A DNA stretch of 64,000 bases from Pseudomonadota bacterium (GTDB taxonomy: Bacteria; Pseudomonadota; Alphaproteobacteria; Dongiales; Dongiaceae): the NCBI GenBank assembly GCA_016183985.1, contig JACPDN010000006.1, forward strand, positions 62,001 through 126,000, in the 5' to 3' direction. A program made the position numbers and the translations under genes. Below are positions 8,382 through 17,659 of the stretch, one piece after another; within the stretch, counting starts at the first letter, position 1; every line of letters begins with the position of its first letter. Below the pieces are notes generated by a model. That model worked only from the letters and a program-made list of their open reading frames with translations. It had not been told where the DNA came from and did not search any database.

Positions 8382-9986
8382 CTAGCGCTTGTCGGAAAGG
8401 ATCATCTCGGCCCCCTTCTCCGCGATCATCACGACCGGCGAATTGGTGTTGCCAGAGGTAATAGTTGGCATAACGGACGCGTCAATCACGCGAAGCCCAT
8501 TCAGGCCGCGCAGCCGCAACCTTTCGTCGACCACACCATCAGGGCCCATGCGCGCCGTGCCGACGGGGTGAAAGATCGTCGTCCCGATGTCCCCTGCCAG
8601 CCGCGCCAGAGCATCGTCATCCTGGAATTCGACACCCGGCTTGTACTCAACCGGCGAAAAGGGCGCCATCGCCCGCGTCGACATCATGCGCCGCGCATGC
8701 CGGATCGAATCCGCGGCAACCTTGCGATCGGCAGGATCAGACAGATAGTTGGGATCGATCGCCATGGCGGCCGCCGGATCTGGCGAGACGATCCGCACAC
8801 TGCCTCGGCTTTGCGGCCGCAGGTTGCAGACCGACATCGTAATGGCGGAAAAGCGATGCAGTGGCTCACCGAAAGCATCCAGTGACAAAGGCTGCACGTG
8901 GTACTCGATATTCGCCGTCGCGAAACTCGGATCTGATTTTGCAAAAATACCGAGCTGGCTGGGCGCCATCGTCATCGGTCCGCGGCGGCGCAACGCGTAA
9001 TCTGCAACAATTCGCGCCTTGCCGAACAGGCTGCCAGCCATCTGGTTGAGTGTGCGGGCACCTGAGATCTTGAAGACGGTCCTGATCTGCAAATGATCCT
9101 GCAGGTTGGCACCAACACCCGGCATCTCGTGCAACGTGTCGATGCCCGCGGCACGGAGTATTTCACCAGGGCCGATACCGGATAACTGAAGTATATGAGG
9201 CGAGCCGATCGCACCTGCCGCCAGAATGACTTCCTTCTGGGCCTCGGCAGAGACCTGCTCACCACCCAGGCGAAATTCGATACCTGTAGCTCGCCGCTCA
9301 ACAATCGCCAGGCGCTCGGCCAATGCGCCAGTCAGCACTGTGAGATTTGTTCGCGAATGGGCGGGCCTCAGAAACGCCTTCGCCGTATTCCAGCGCACCC
9401 CCTTACGCTGATTGACCTGGAAATAGGATGAACCTTCATTGTCACCCCGGTTAAAATCGTCAACCTTGGGAATACCAAGTTCGACCGCGGCATCGCGCAC
9501 TGCGTCTAGGATGGGCCAATGAAGACGTGGTTCCTCGACGCGCCATTCTCCCATTCCGCCATGCATCCCTTCCTCAGGCGCAAAATGCCGCTCGGATTTG
9601 ACGAAGTAAGGCAGAACATCATCCCATGCCCAGCCCGAATTGCCGAGTTGCCGCCAGCCGTCATAGTCCTGAGCTTGCCCGCGCATATAGATCATGCCGT
9701 TGATCGACGAGCAGCCACCCAGCACCTTCCCGCGCGGGTAATTCAACGATCGCCCATTGAGGCCGGCCTGAGGCACGGTTTTGAAACCCCAATCCGTGCG
9801 TGGATTGTTCATGCAATAAAGATATCCGACTGGAATATGGATCCAGACGTAATCATCCTTGCCGCCCGCCTCGAGCAGAAGCACGCGGTTGGCGCCATCT
9901 GCCGATAGGCGATTGGCCAGCACGCAGCCCGCAGAGCCGGCGCCGACAACGATATAATCCCATTCCCCGAGGGATCGACGCCCCAT
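8382..9986 (-). CDS. GMC-family FAD oxidoreductase (choline dehydrogenase-like)
   Basis: A 534-aa flavoprotein of the glucose-methanol-choline family, which oxidises alcohols or sugars to aldehydes or lactones. Visible are the FAD-binding GAGSAGCVLANRL near the N-terminus, the GMC signature GKVLGGCSSINGM (about 86-98), the second signature GAIGSPHILQLSGIGP, and the C-terminal catalytic region HPVGTARMGP and SGNTNSPVVM that supplies the active-site His and Asn. The gene starts 14 bp after the stop of the beta-hydroxyacid dehydrogenase, in a leftward cluster headed by a GntR regulator. That context favours a sugar-acid or polyol substrate over choline. Confidence 0.9.
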   Translation of the reverse strand: MGRRSLGEWDYIVVGAGSAGCVLANRLSADGANRVLLLEAGGKDDYVWIHIPVGYLYCMNNPRTDWGFKTVPQAGLNGRSLNYPRGKVLGGCSSINGMIYMRGQAQDYDGWRQLGNSGWAWDDVLPYFVKSERHFAPEEGMHGGMGEWRVEEPRLHWPILDAVRDAAVELGIPKVDDFNRGDNEGSSYFQVNQRKGVRWNTAKAFLRPAHSRTNLTVLTGALAERLAIVERRATGIEFRLGGEQVSAEAQKEVILAAGAIGSPHILQLSGIGPGEILRAAGIDTLHEMPGVGANLQDHLQIRTVFKISGARTLNQMAGSLFGKARIVADYALRRRGPMTMAPSQLGIFAKSDPSFATANIEYHVQPLSLDAFGEPLHRFSAITMSVCNLRPQSRGSVRIVSPDPAAAMAIDPNYLSDPADRKVAADSIRHARRMMSTRAMAPFSPVEYKPGVEFQDDDALARLAGDIGTTIFHPVGTARMGPDGVVDERLRLRGLNGLRVIDASVMPTITSGNTNSPVVMIAEKGAEMILSDKR

Positions 9987-10000
9987 TATTGTTCTCGCTA

Positions 10001-10906
10001 TCAGTGCGCCTTTGCTAACGCCCGATCACTAAGGCTTGTCAACACGTCGATAATTTCAGGAACATAGTTCTGGCCCAGGCCAGCGGCATTCGACATGGCG
10101 TAGAGCTGATGGATGGCCGACGCGACAAAGGTTGAAACCGGCAAACTCTCAGCCATCTGCAGGAAGTAGCGTATGTCCTTCTGTGCGTTGGCGATGGCAA
10201 ACTGCAACTGAGTATTGTCGCCATCGATTTGATAGGCGGCAAGACGCTGGAACATCACGCTGTTGGCACCCCCGGCTGTCACGATCTGGCGCAACGCAGC
10301 CAGATCGACGCCAGATTTCTTGGCCGCTGTCAGAGCCTCGGCCGTCACTGCAGCATAACCCAGTGACAGCATGTTGTTGATCAGTTTGGCCTTATGCGCA
10401 GCACCGACCGAACCGCAATAGACGACCGTGTCGGCAAAGCAATCAAGAACAGGCCGAATCTCCTGCAATGTCGCCGTGTCGCCTGCAGTCATCAGGCCGA
10501 GCTTGCCGGCCTCCGCTTCTTTGGGCGTGCGGGTCATCGGAATATCGACAAGGCGACCACCCACCGCTGCGACTTCTGCGGCCAGTCTGATAGTCGATTC
10601 CGGTTGCGCCGTCGTGCAATCGGCGACAATGAGGCCGGGCTTCAGCCCAGCGAGCAGGCCGTTGGGTCCACGGACGATTTCTTCCATCTGGGCGGAATTG
10701 CCGACAACCGTGATCACCATGTCACAGGCTGCGGCAAGTTCCGCCGGACTCTTGGCTTCCTTGGCACCTTTTGCCAGCAAGTCTTCAACCGGCTTGCGGT
10801 TGCGATGCGCCAGAACCGAAAGCTTGAAGCCCTTGGCCTGAATATTCTTACCGATACCATGTCCCATGAGGCCGGCACCGATAAGGCCGACATGTTGAAT
10901 AGCCAT
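10001..10906 (-). CDS. Beta-hydroxyacid dehydrogenase (HIBADH/tartronate semialdehyde reductase family)
   Basis: A 301-aa NAD(P)-dependent dehydrogenase. It has a Rossmann motif GLIGAGLMGHGIGKNI at the N-terminus, the family substrate-binding segment DIPMTRTPKEAEAGKLGLMTAGD (about 122-144), and the catalytic-lysine helix GAAHKAKLINNML (about 166-178). Members reduce or oxidise small 3-hydroxy acids such as 3-hydroxyisobutyrate or tartronate semialdehyde. The start has a strong AGAGGAGAG. It lies 16 bp after the XylX-like gene and 14 bp before the GMC gene, so the three form an operon. Confidence 0.9.
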   Translation of the reverse strand: MAIQHVGLIGAGLMGHGIGKNIQAKGFKLSVLAHRNRKPVEDLLAKGAKEAKSPAELAAACDMVITVVGNSAQMEEIVRGPNGLLAGLKPGLIVADCTTAQPESTIRLAAEVAAVGGRLVDIPMTRTPKEAEAGKLGLMTAGDTATLQEIRPVLDCFADTVVYCGSVGAAHKAKLINNMLSLGYAAVTAEALTAAKKSGVDLAALRQIVTAGGANSVMFQRLAAYQIDGDNTQLQFAIANAQKDIRYFLQMAESLPVSTFVASAIHQLYAMSNAAGLGQNYVPEIIDVLTSLSDRALAKAH

Positions 10907-10922
10907 CCTTCTCTCCTCTGCC

Positions 10923-12113
10923 TTAGCGTCCCAATAGACCGCGCTGTGCCAAGTTTTTCATGAGCGCGCCGGTTCCGAACGTCCACGGCTCAACTTCGGT
11001 CGTTAATCGCACGCGGTTGACCAATGCACCCAGCTTCGGTGTGGCAATAGTCACGATATCGTCAATCTTGTGGGTGAAGCCCATGCCAGGTGCACCGCGA
11101 TCCTTGATGGGCGCAAACATCGTACCGACATATAGAACCAGACCGTCCGGATACTGGTGGTTGCGGCTCAGTGTCTGCTTTGCGAGATCGGTCACATCGC
11201 GGCTGATCTGATTCATCGAGGATCTATCATCGAGCACAAACTGATCGAGACCGGTCACCTTGACCGACAATTCCGCCTGGCGCAGATCGTCGATGGTGAA
11301 GGTCGCATCGAACAGTCGAATGAACGGCCCCAGCGCAGCGGACGCATTGTTATCCTTCGCACGTCCCAGCAGCAGCGCCGAACGGCCTTCGAAATCGCGC
11401 AAGTTGACGTCGTTGCCCAAAGTTGCACCGACAATCCGGCCGGTAGGATCGATCACCAGCACGATTTCCGGCTCGGGATTATTCCAGCTCGATTCCGGAT
11501 GGATGCCAATATCCGCACCCGTTCCTACCGCCGACATCGGCTGCGATTTCGTGAAGACTTCAGCATAAGGTCCAATGCCGACCTCGAGGTATTGAGACCA
11601 CATCCCTCTTTCAATCAGCGCTTGCTTCAGTGTCTCGGCTCCTGCCGAACCCGGCTTGATACGGCGAAGGTCACCACCGATCTCCTTGGCGATCACATGC
11701 CGAATACCTTCAGCGGCAGTCGGATCGCCCTTCGCCCGCTCCTCGATCACGCGCTCCAGCATGCTGGCAGCAAAGGTTACGCCGCAGGCTTTGATCGCTT
11801 GCAAGTCAGTGGGAGCCAGAAGATATGGCCTCTGCTGATCGCGTTTGCCCGGCGGCGTATTCGCCAGACAAGCGTCGAGGCTTCCTATCGACGGCGCGCT
11901 GTTCGCGACGGCTCGCACGGCTTTGGCGGGATCATTCTCGGCGAGCAGCGCCGACACGGTCGCAAAGGATTGCGACAAATCCTTGAGCTCCCCGCCACTT
12001 ACCAAAACCACACTGGGGCCCGATGGATTGCCGGGAACCCATGCCCGCCCGATCAGCGTGCCAGCGCTTCCATCGCTGGGAAGAACATTGGCGGGTGTCA
12101 GTGCGATGTCCAT
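10923..12113 (-). CDS. FAH-family 2-keto-3-deoxy-pentonate dehydratase (XylX-like)
   Basis: A 396-aa protein of the fumarylacetoacetate hydrolase superfamily. The C-terminal domain holds the acidic metal ligands in SWNNPEPEIVLVID, and VGATLGNDVNLRDFEGRSALLLGRAKDNNA is nearly diagnostic. The overall pattern, including AIKACGVTFAASMLERVIEERA and WSQYLEVGIGPYAEVFTK, matches my recollection of Caulobacter XylX, which dehydrates 2-keto-3-deoxy-xylonate to alpha-ketoglutarate semialdehyde in the Weimberg pathway. AGGAAAG precedes the ATG. An aldonate dehydratase and a semialdehyde dehydrogenase are not next to it, so the pathway is incomplete within the window. Confidence 0.8.
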   Translation of the reverse strand: MDIALTPANVLPSDGSAGTLIGRAWVPGNPSGPSVVLVSGGELKDLSQSFATVSALLAENDPAKAVRAVANSAPSIGSLDACLANTPPGKRDQQRPYLLAPTDLQAIKACGVTFAASMLERVIEERAKGDPTAAEGIRHVIAKEIGGDLRRIKPGSAGAETLKQALIERGMWSQYLEVGIGPYAEVFTKSQPMSAVGTGADIGIHPESSWNNPEPEIVLVIDPTGRIVGATLGNDVNLRDFEGRSALLLGRAKDNNASAALGPFIRLFDATFTIDDLRQAELSVKVTGLDQFVLDDRSSMNQISRDVTDLAKQTLSRNHQYPDGLVLYVGTMFAPIKDRGAPGMGFTHKIDDIVTIATPKLGALVNRVRLTTEVEPWTFGTGALMKNLAQRGLLGR

Positions 12114-12312
12114 GATACTTTCCTGTCAAATAGGTCGGGAGCCTTAGCGCTCTTGCGCGCCACTTCCCGTAGCACAATGATGTCGATGATGATCAATCCC
12201 GTCATGATGAGGCAGGCCGGCCCTGGCGCCGCAAGCATTCAGCATCGTCACCAATGGATAGGGGCGCAGTTCTCCCAACGCCTGTCAGTCCAATTCGGAT
12301 TCACTCCGTTTC

Positions 12313-13071
12313 CTAACGTTCCTGTCTCGCACGCCGATTGGCATCGCGTTTGGCCATATAGCCCTCGATGTCAGCCCAAGCATCGTCAATGAGCTGCGCC
12401 ATGGCCTTACGGGCAGCCGCAGAATCCTTTACCTGAATGGCGCGCAGGACTTGGCCGTGCAATGGCACCGCTTCGGCCCGAGCTCCTTCGATCTGGCTCG
12501 ATAGTTTGAAGCTGAAAAGCAGCGCTGATTCGATGACATGGCCCGTCGAGCCAATGAATGGATTGTTCGTGGCCTCCAATATCCCTTGGTGGAAGGCTAG
12601 ATCGTGCACGATGTGCTCCGGCGTATCTTCCGGGCATCGCTCCATGCCGGCGTAGGCGTCTGCGATCTTCTGCACTTGCTCCGGCGTCGCACGTTCGGCA
12701 GCGAATGCGGCCGCGTCCGGTTCCAGAATTCGGCGAAGTTCGGAAAGATGAATCGCATATTGCTCCGCCTCGCGAGAAGCAAAGCTCCAGTTGAGAATGT
12801 CCGGGTCCAGCATGTTCCACTGCTCGCGACCGCGCACTCTTGTACCGATCTTCGGCCGCGGGTCGACCAGCCCCTTGGCAGCCAGCACCTTGATGGCCTC
12901 GCGCATGACCGGGCGGCTGACCTTGAACTCATCCGACAGTGCATTCTCGCTGGGCAAGACATCGCCCGGCATGAACACGCCGCTCAAGATACGCTCACCG
13001 ACTTCGTTGAGTATCTGGCTGTGAATGCTGCGCCGCAAAAATGGCCGTCCGGCCTCACGCTGTTTGAGCAC
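12313..13071 (-). CDS. GntR-family regulator, FadR/FCD subfamily
   Basis: A 252-aa transcription factor. The winged helix lies at about residues 14-80 (LPSENALSDEFKVSRPVMREAIKVLAAKGLV), and the C-terminal FCD effector domain contains metal-ligand-type residues in HDLAFHQGILEATNN and LHGQVLRAI. I start it at GTG 13071 because GGGAGG lies eight bases upstream; an ATG at 13161 would add 30 arginine-rich residues and has no such site. Proteins of this type sense sugar acids or carboxylates and repress the adjacent catabolic operon, here the XylX-like, HIBADH-like and GMC genes. A matching operator lies at 13165-13175. Confidence 0.9.
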   Translation of the reverse strand: MLKQREAGRPFLRRSIHSQILNEVGERILSGVFMPGDVLPSENALSDEFKVSRPVMREAIKVLAAKGLVDPRPKIGTRVRGREQWNMLDPDILNWSFASREAEQYAIHLSELRRILEPDAAAFAAERATPEQVQKIADAYAGMERCPEDTPEHIVHDLAFHQGILEATNNPFIGSTGHVIESALLFSFKLSSQIEGARAEAVPLHGQVLRAIQVKDSAAARKAMAQLIDDAWADIEGYMAKRDANRRARQER

Positions 13072-13164
13072 CGTTTTATCCTCCCGGCAGTGATCCGGCC
13101 GTTGCAGCCGGCAGCGACGATGTCTTTTGCTTGCGCTAAGGAGCCGCCTTATCTCGCGCAATTT

Positions 13165-13175
13165 TTGTCATACAA
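13165..13175. promoter_or_regulatory. Candidate FadR/LldR-type operator
   Basis: TTGT-CAT-ACAA is a perfect inverted repeat that fits the TNGTNNNACNA consensus of FCD-type GntR regulators such as LldR. It lies 94 bp upstream of the GntR start codon, which suggests autoregulation. No second copy was seen in the 12114-12312 gap before the XylX-like gene. Confidence 0.5.
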
Positions 13176-13220
13176 TATGCTTTATTGCCTTACTGCGCCA
13201 GGAAGAGTCAAGGCTAGCCG

Positions 13221-15350
13221 TCATCCGTCGCCTGCTGCAGATGCTGCGAGGTCGAGTACCTGTTTCGCCGCGGCCGAACTCACATGTTCACCGCCGCCAG
13301 CCACCTGCACTGTCGGCTGCGCAAAATTGATCCCATTCTCGTTGAAGACCTTGCGAATGAGTGCCAGCGCCTTGCGGCGAATGACGAATTGTTCGCCGGG
13401 CTTCGTCATCATCTTCATACGGATCTGAATCGCGTAGTCGCCGAATTGCTCGACACCCTGCATCTTCAAGGGCTCAATGATGTGCGGCGCGTATTCCGGA
13501 TTGGCCGCCAACTCCTTGCCAACCTCCTTGATGAGCTTCCTCGCCTTCTCCAGATCAGTGTCGTAAGTGACGCCGATGGTCAGCTTGTCGATTACCCAGT
13601 CGCGGCTCATGTTCTGCACGGCGCCAAGCTCACCGAACGGTACTGTATAGAGCGGGCCGCGGTGATGCCTCAGTTTCACCGAGCGCAGGCTGAATGATTC
13701 GACTGTTCCTTTGTAACTACCGCTTTGGATGTACTCGCCGATGCGGAAGGCGTCATCGAGCAGGAAGAACATGCCACTGATGATGTCTTTGACCAGCGTC
13801 TGCGCACCAAAGCCGACCGCAACGCCAACGACGCCCGCACCGGCGATGAGCGGCGCGATCTCGATGCCCATCGAAGAGAGGATCATCAGCAAGGCAATCA
13901 CCAGGATGATCACGAACAGGACATTGCGCAGGATCGGCAACAACGTGCGCAGCCTCGCCTGCCGGCGAACGTCCTCATTATCGACATGAGCATTCTGTTG
14001 CGAGCCAGACAGTTTCGCGTCGATAACTGCACGGGCAAAGTGCCATAGGAACTCAGCCATCAGGGCGATAACGATAGCACTCAATAACCCGCGCGTGAGG
14101 CGCGTGCTCAAGTTATCCTGCATCGTCATCGCGACAAGGTCGACATGCCAGGCCTTCGCCAGGAGCAGAGCCGCCGCGATAATGAGCAAGGCCCGCAAGC
14201 CACGCTCCAACGAGACTTCAGTGACGCTGCGAACGTTGCCCCGTGCACTGGCGGCACCCGCTGGCCGCAAGACGTGATTGACGGCATGTCGCATACCGCG
14301 CATGGCCGAAGGCAACCCGACCGCCGCGACGCCCAGCCAGAAAGTCGGCATTGCCGAGGCTACCCAAAGCAGCCACAGCACCACGAAATACACCGTGATC
14401 AACCAGTTGGTGAGCCGCCGGTGTTCATGGGGCGGAACCTGCTCGGGGTGCAATGCGGCCAGCGGTCGCCGCCAGGTCGATTCAATCCCGATTGCGAGCA
14501 ACATCAACCCGAGAACATAGGCGATCAGCACGCGCGAACTGAATGACAGACCAAGCGTGCCGAGCAGCCCAACGGTGACCCAGCCGATCGCCAGCCAGCC
14601 GACAGCGAAGGAAATGCGCCGATACCAAAACCACGCGGCCGCCGTGTTCATCGGCACCAGCCGGAAGCGTTCGCCCCCCGGCGCCAAAATGAAACGTCCA
14701 AACACCAACGCAATCCGCAGAACCAGGCAGGCACTGAGATAGCCCAGCACGATTTCGCGCAGCAGCGGTGGCCAAGTGAATGCCAGAAAGGCACCAACAC
14801 TGCCTACGGCAAAGGCTATGACTAGCCCCAGGCCAAAACACATGCGAATACCTGCTGCCCGCAATCTCTCGCCCACGGTCTCAAGCGGCACAGTGACGAT
14901 CCAACGCTGCAGACCGCGGGTGGCCCATCGAAACAGCCATTCGACCAGGAAACCCAACGCCAGGAAGCCGACGATAAGCGACAGAATCTGCGTGATGCCG
15001 CGATCCTCGAATTCGACCATCAGAATATCCCGGGCGCGCGCAAACTCGTCCGGCATGTTGGGCACGGTCATCACGAGATTGCCGACGTGCTGGCGGATCT
15101 CGGCCAGACGTTTGTCGACATAGCTGCTTGGCACCATCATCTCGCCGGTCGCGGCAGGCTTTGCCTGTGCTTCGTTTGGCGCCTTTTGCTGCGCAACCCA
15201 TTCCCGGACTGCGGGATCGTCCAGAAGCTGCAGCAGTTCCTGAACCTTGGGAGGTGGCCCGGCGGTGCTATCCGCAGTCTGCGCATGGGCTGACATGCCC
15301 GCCCCGAGCATTGTCAATAGGCCCAAAAAACCCAACCAGCGCCTGAACAT
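13221..15350 (-). CDS. Mechanosensitive channel, MscS family (large, periplasmic N-terminus)
   Basis: A 709-aa MscS-type channel that opens under membrane tension to release solutes. I start at ATG 15350 because the protein then begins with a clean signal peptide (MFRRWLGFLGLLTMLGAGMSAHA). A periplasmic coiled segment follows, then about ten hydrophobic helices. The conserved pore and beta domain starts near residue 505 with VGVAVGFGAQTLVKDIISG and continues with TVPFGELGAVQNMSRDW. Its length resembles the larger YbdG/YbiO/MscK-like members rather than the 286-aa MscS. It lies upstream of the GntR gene on the same strand, with a 149-bp gap. Confidence 0.9.
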   Translation of the reverse strand: MFRRWLGFLGLLTMLGAGMSAHAQTADSTAGPPPKVQELLQLLDDPAVREWVAQQKAPNEAQAKPAATGEMMVPSSYVDKRLAEIRQHVGNLVMTVPNMPDEFARARDILMVEFEDRGITQILSLIVGFLALGFLVEWLFRWATRGLQRWIVTVPLETVGERLRAAGIRMCFGLGLVIAFAVGSVGAFLAFTWPPLLREIVLGYLSACLVLRIALVFGRFILAPGGERFRLVPMNTAAAWFWYRRISFAVGWLAIGWVTVGLLGTLGLSFSSRVLIAYVLGLMLLAIGIESTWRRPLAALHPEQVPPHEHRRLTNWLITVYFVVLWLLWVASAMPTFWLGVAAVGLPSAMRGMRHAVNHVLRPAGAASARGNVRSVTEVSLERGLRALLIIAAALLLAKAWHVDLVAMTMQDNLSTRLTRGLLSAIVIALMAEFLWHFARAVIDAKLSGSQQNAHVDNEDVRRQARLRTLLPILRNVLFVIILVIALLMILSSMGIEIAPLIAGAGVVGVAVGFGAQTLVKDIISGMFFLLDDAFRIGEYIQSGSYKGTVESFSLRSVKLRHHRGPLYTVPFGELGAVQNMSRDWVIDKLTIGVTYDTDLEKARKLIKEVGKELAANPEYAPHIIEPLKMQGVEQFGDYAIQIRMKMMTKPGEQFVIRRKALALIRKVFNENGINFAQPTVQVAGGGEHVSSAAAKQVLDLAASAAGDG

Positions 15351-15423
15351 AAATGCCCCCGATTCAATCCCTTGGCGGCATGCTGCCCGTTTTTTGGCTC
15401 GCTGCACAGGCCAGTCGCTCGTC

Positions 15424-15440
15424 GTTGCATAATTAGCAAC
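15424..15440. promoter_or_regulatory. Palindrome between mscS-like gene and pirin-Nramp operon
   Basis: GTTGC-ATAATTA-GCAAC, a 5-bp inverted repeat with a 7-bp AT-rich centre, lies between two divergent transcription units and 105 bp before the pirin gene. It has the size of a Fur-superfamily or other dimeric repressor site. Manganese control by Mur is known for alphaproteobacterial mntH genes, but I cannot confirm that this is such a site. Confidence 0.3.
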
Positions 15441-15544
15441 AGTTAGTTTCTATATCAGCCATTTCCGCAACAATTGATAAGGGCCATCTTACTGTCATGA
15501 AGCGGCCGGCGGGGAAGCTACCGGCAAAAATAGGATCAGAAACC

Positions 15545-16243
15545 ATGATCGACTTACGACCGTTCAAATCCCTCGGCAGCGCCCATCATGGCTGGTTGGA
15601 CGCTAAACATCATTTCTCGTTCGCTGATTACTACGATCCCGACCGTATGGCGTGGGGTGCGTTGCGGGTCTGGAACGATGACACCATCGCCCCGAAAAGC
15701 GGCTTTCCGCCGCACGGGCATGCCGACATGGAGATCATCACCTATGTCCGCGAAGGCGCCATCAGCCATCAGGACAGCGAAGGCAATAAGGGCCGCACCA
15801 TTGCTGGCGATGTTCAGGTGATGAGCGCCGGTACCGGCATTCGACATGCCGAGTACAATCTGGAAGACGAAACGACACGTATTTTCCAGATTTGGATTCT
15901 GCCCTCGCGTCGAGGCACAGCGCCGAGTTGGGGGGCCAAGCCCTTCCCGCGAGGCGATCGGGCCGGTCGTTTCGTCACTTTGGCCAGCGGCTATGAAGCC
16001 GATGTTGAGGCGCTGCCGATCCGCACCGAGGCGCGCGTTTTGGGCGCCACATTGAAAGCCGGCCAGTCGACGGAGTATGCGCTCGGCAATGACCGCCATG
16101 TCTATCTCGTTCCGGCCAATGGCAAGATTGAGGTGAATGGCGTCAAAGCCGATGCCCGAGACGGTTTGGCGATCACCGATGAGGCGGTCATCCGTGTGAC
16201 CGCCCTTGAGGATACCGAACTGGTGATGGTCGATTCCATCTGA
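15545..16243 (+). CDS. Pirin family bicupin protein
   Basis: A 232-aa pirin, a bicupin fold with one metal centre. The four metal ligands are all present: H57 and H59 (FPPHGHADMEI) and H101 and E103 (GTGIRHAEYN), in the same positions as in characterised pirins. Bacterial members such as YhhW can show quercetin 2,3-dioxygenase activity, while others act as redox sensors; the role here is unknown. The start at ATG 15545 fits the family N-terminus better than an upstream ATG at 15497. It is followed by the Nramp gene 54 bp later, probably in one operon, which would link a metal-dependent protein with metal uptake. Confidence 0.92.
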   Translation: MIDLRPFKSLGSAHHGWLDAKHHFSFADYYDPDRMAWGALRVWNDDTIAPKSGFPPHGHADMEIITYVREGAISHQDSEGNKGRTIAGDVQVMSAGTGIRHAEYNLEDETTRIFQIWILPSRRGTAPSWGAKPFPRGDRAGRFVTLASGYEADVEALPIRTEARVLGATLKAGQSTEYALGNDRHVYLVPANGKIEVNGVKADARDGLAITDEAVIRVTALEDTELVMVDSI

Positions 16244-16297
16244 TGACAACGCGGCTCCGGCTTGATCTCCTGCAGGAGGTCGGGCCAGAGTGCGGTA

Positions 16298-17617
16298 ATG
16301 TTCAGACTCCCCACCCGAGCTACCGCCCCGTTCTGTCCGTCCGAAGTCCGCGGCTCCATTTTCATCGACCCGGCACTGCCGGTATGGCGACGCATTCTTA
16401 AATTTGCCGGCCCTGGCCTGCTTGTCTCTGTGGGCTATATGGATCCCGGAAACTGGGCGACCGATATCGAGGCTGGTTCCCGCTTCGGCTACGACCTTCT
16501 TTTCGTGGTCCTGCTGTCGAGCCTCGCCGCCATCGTTCTTCAGACTCTGAGCCTCCGGCTGGGCATCGTCACTGGAAAGGATCTTGCTCGTGCCAGCCGC
16601 GATGCCTATCGACCTGGCACAGCCAAATTCATGTGGCTTTGTGCGGAAATCGCGATCATCGCCTGCGACGTGGCGGAAGTGCTGGGCTGCGCCCTTGCCC
16701 TCAAATTGCTGTTCGGGCTGCCCTTAACCTGGGGCATCGTGATTACCGGGCTCGACACCATCATCGTCTTGGGATTGCAGGGCCGTGGTTTCAGGCGATT
16801 GGAAGCGATCATCCTCGGGCTCATCGCCACGATTGCGATCTGTTTTTTTATTGAGCTGGCCCTGGTCGGTCCGGATTTCGGATCGATTCTGCAGGGCCTA
16901 CGGCCTAGTGACATCGTCGCCACCGATGCCGGGGCGCTTTATCTTGCCATCGGTATCCTTGGCGCCACGGTGATGCCACACAATCTCTATCTTCATTCAT
17001 CCGTGGTGCAGACCCGCGTCACCGGCGCTTCGTTGGCGGCGAAGGAGTCGGCGATCAAATTCGCGACCCTTGATGTCATTCTATCGCTGGTACTCGCCTT
17101 CTTCATCAACGCGGCCATTCTCATATTGGCGGCAGCAGCCTTCCATGCCGCCGGAGCAACAGAGGTGGCCGAGATTGAAGATGCATATCGCTTGCTGGAG
17201 CCAATTGCCGGTACGGCAGCCGCGAGCATTCTCTTCGGCATAGCGCTTCTTGCTTCCGGACAAAGCTCGACTTTTACCGGAACTGTCGCCGGTCAGGTCA
17301 TCATGGAAGGTTTCTTGGATCTCAAGATCCCCTGCTACCAACGCCGGCTAATAACACGCGGCCTGGCGCTCATTCCCGCACTTGTCGGCGTGCTTTGGCT
17401 CGGCGAGGGCTCTGTCGGCCGATTGCTTGTGATGAGCCAAGTCGTGTTAAGCCTGCAGTTGCCGTTCGCGATCTACCCTTTGATCCGGCTGACCAGTAAT
17501 CGACAGGCAATGGGGCCATTTGCCAATCCATTCATCTTGCAAATCATTGCTTGGATTCTGTTCGTCGTGATTGTCGCAGCAAACTTCTGGCTATTGCTGC
17601 AGTTGGTCCTGGCGTAA
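16298..17617 (+). CDS. Nramp-family divalent metal transporter
   Basis: A 439-aa inner-membrane transporter with about eleven hydrophobic helices. The two metal-binding signatures of the Nramp family are intact: DPGNWAT in helix 1 (residues 49-55) and MPHN in helix 6 (226-229). It should therefore carry Mn(II) or a related divalent ion with protons. The ATG at 16298 has an AGGAGG, but 18 bases upstream; an in-frame TTG at 16262 is a less likely start. The gene directly follows the pirin gene. The helix-6 methionine favours transition metals over magnesium or aluminium. Confidence 0.92.
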   Translation: MFRLPTRATAPFCPSEVRGSIFIDPALPVWRRILKFAGPGLLVSVGYMDPGNWATDIEAGSRFGYDLLFVVLLSSLAAIVLQTLSLRLGIVTGKDLARASRDAYRPGTAKFMWLCAEIAIIACDVAEVLGCALALKLLFGLPLTWGIVITGLDTIIVLGLQGRGFRRLEAIILGLIATIAICFFIELALVGPDFGSILQGLRPSDIVATDAGALYLAIGILGATVMPHNLYLHSSVVQTRVTGASLAAKESAIKFATLDVILSLVLAFFINAAILILAAAAFHAAGATEVAEIEDAYRLLEPIAGTAAASILFGIALLASGQSSTFTGTVAGQVIMEGFLDLKIPCYQRRLITRGLALIPALVGVLWLGEGSVGRLLVMSQVVLSLQLPFAIYPLIRLTSNRQAMGPFANPFILQIIAWILFVVIVAANFWLLLQLVLA

Positions 17618-17659
17618 CACCAAAACATATGCCGCCTGCCCTCACCGGCACAAAGTGTG

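Noticed and set aside
11157-12392. 411-codon plus-strand ORF opposite the XylX-like gene
   Set aside because: Antisense of a well-conserved enzyme gene; no start signal and no recognisable domain.
13072-13161. Extended N-terminus of the GntR regulator from ATG 13161
   Set aside because: The extra 30 residues are Arg-rich and unlike the family, and GTG 13071 has a well-placed GGGAGG.
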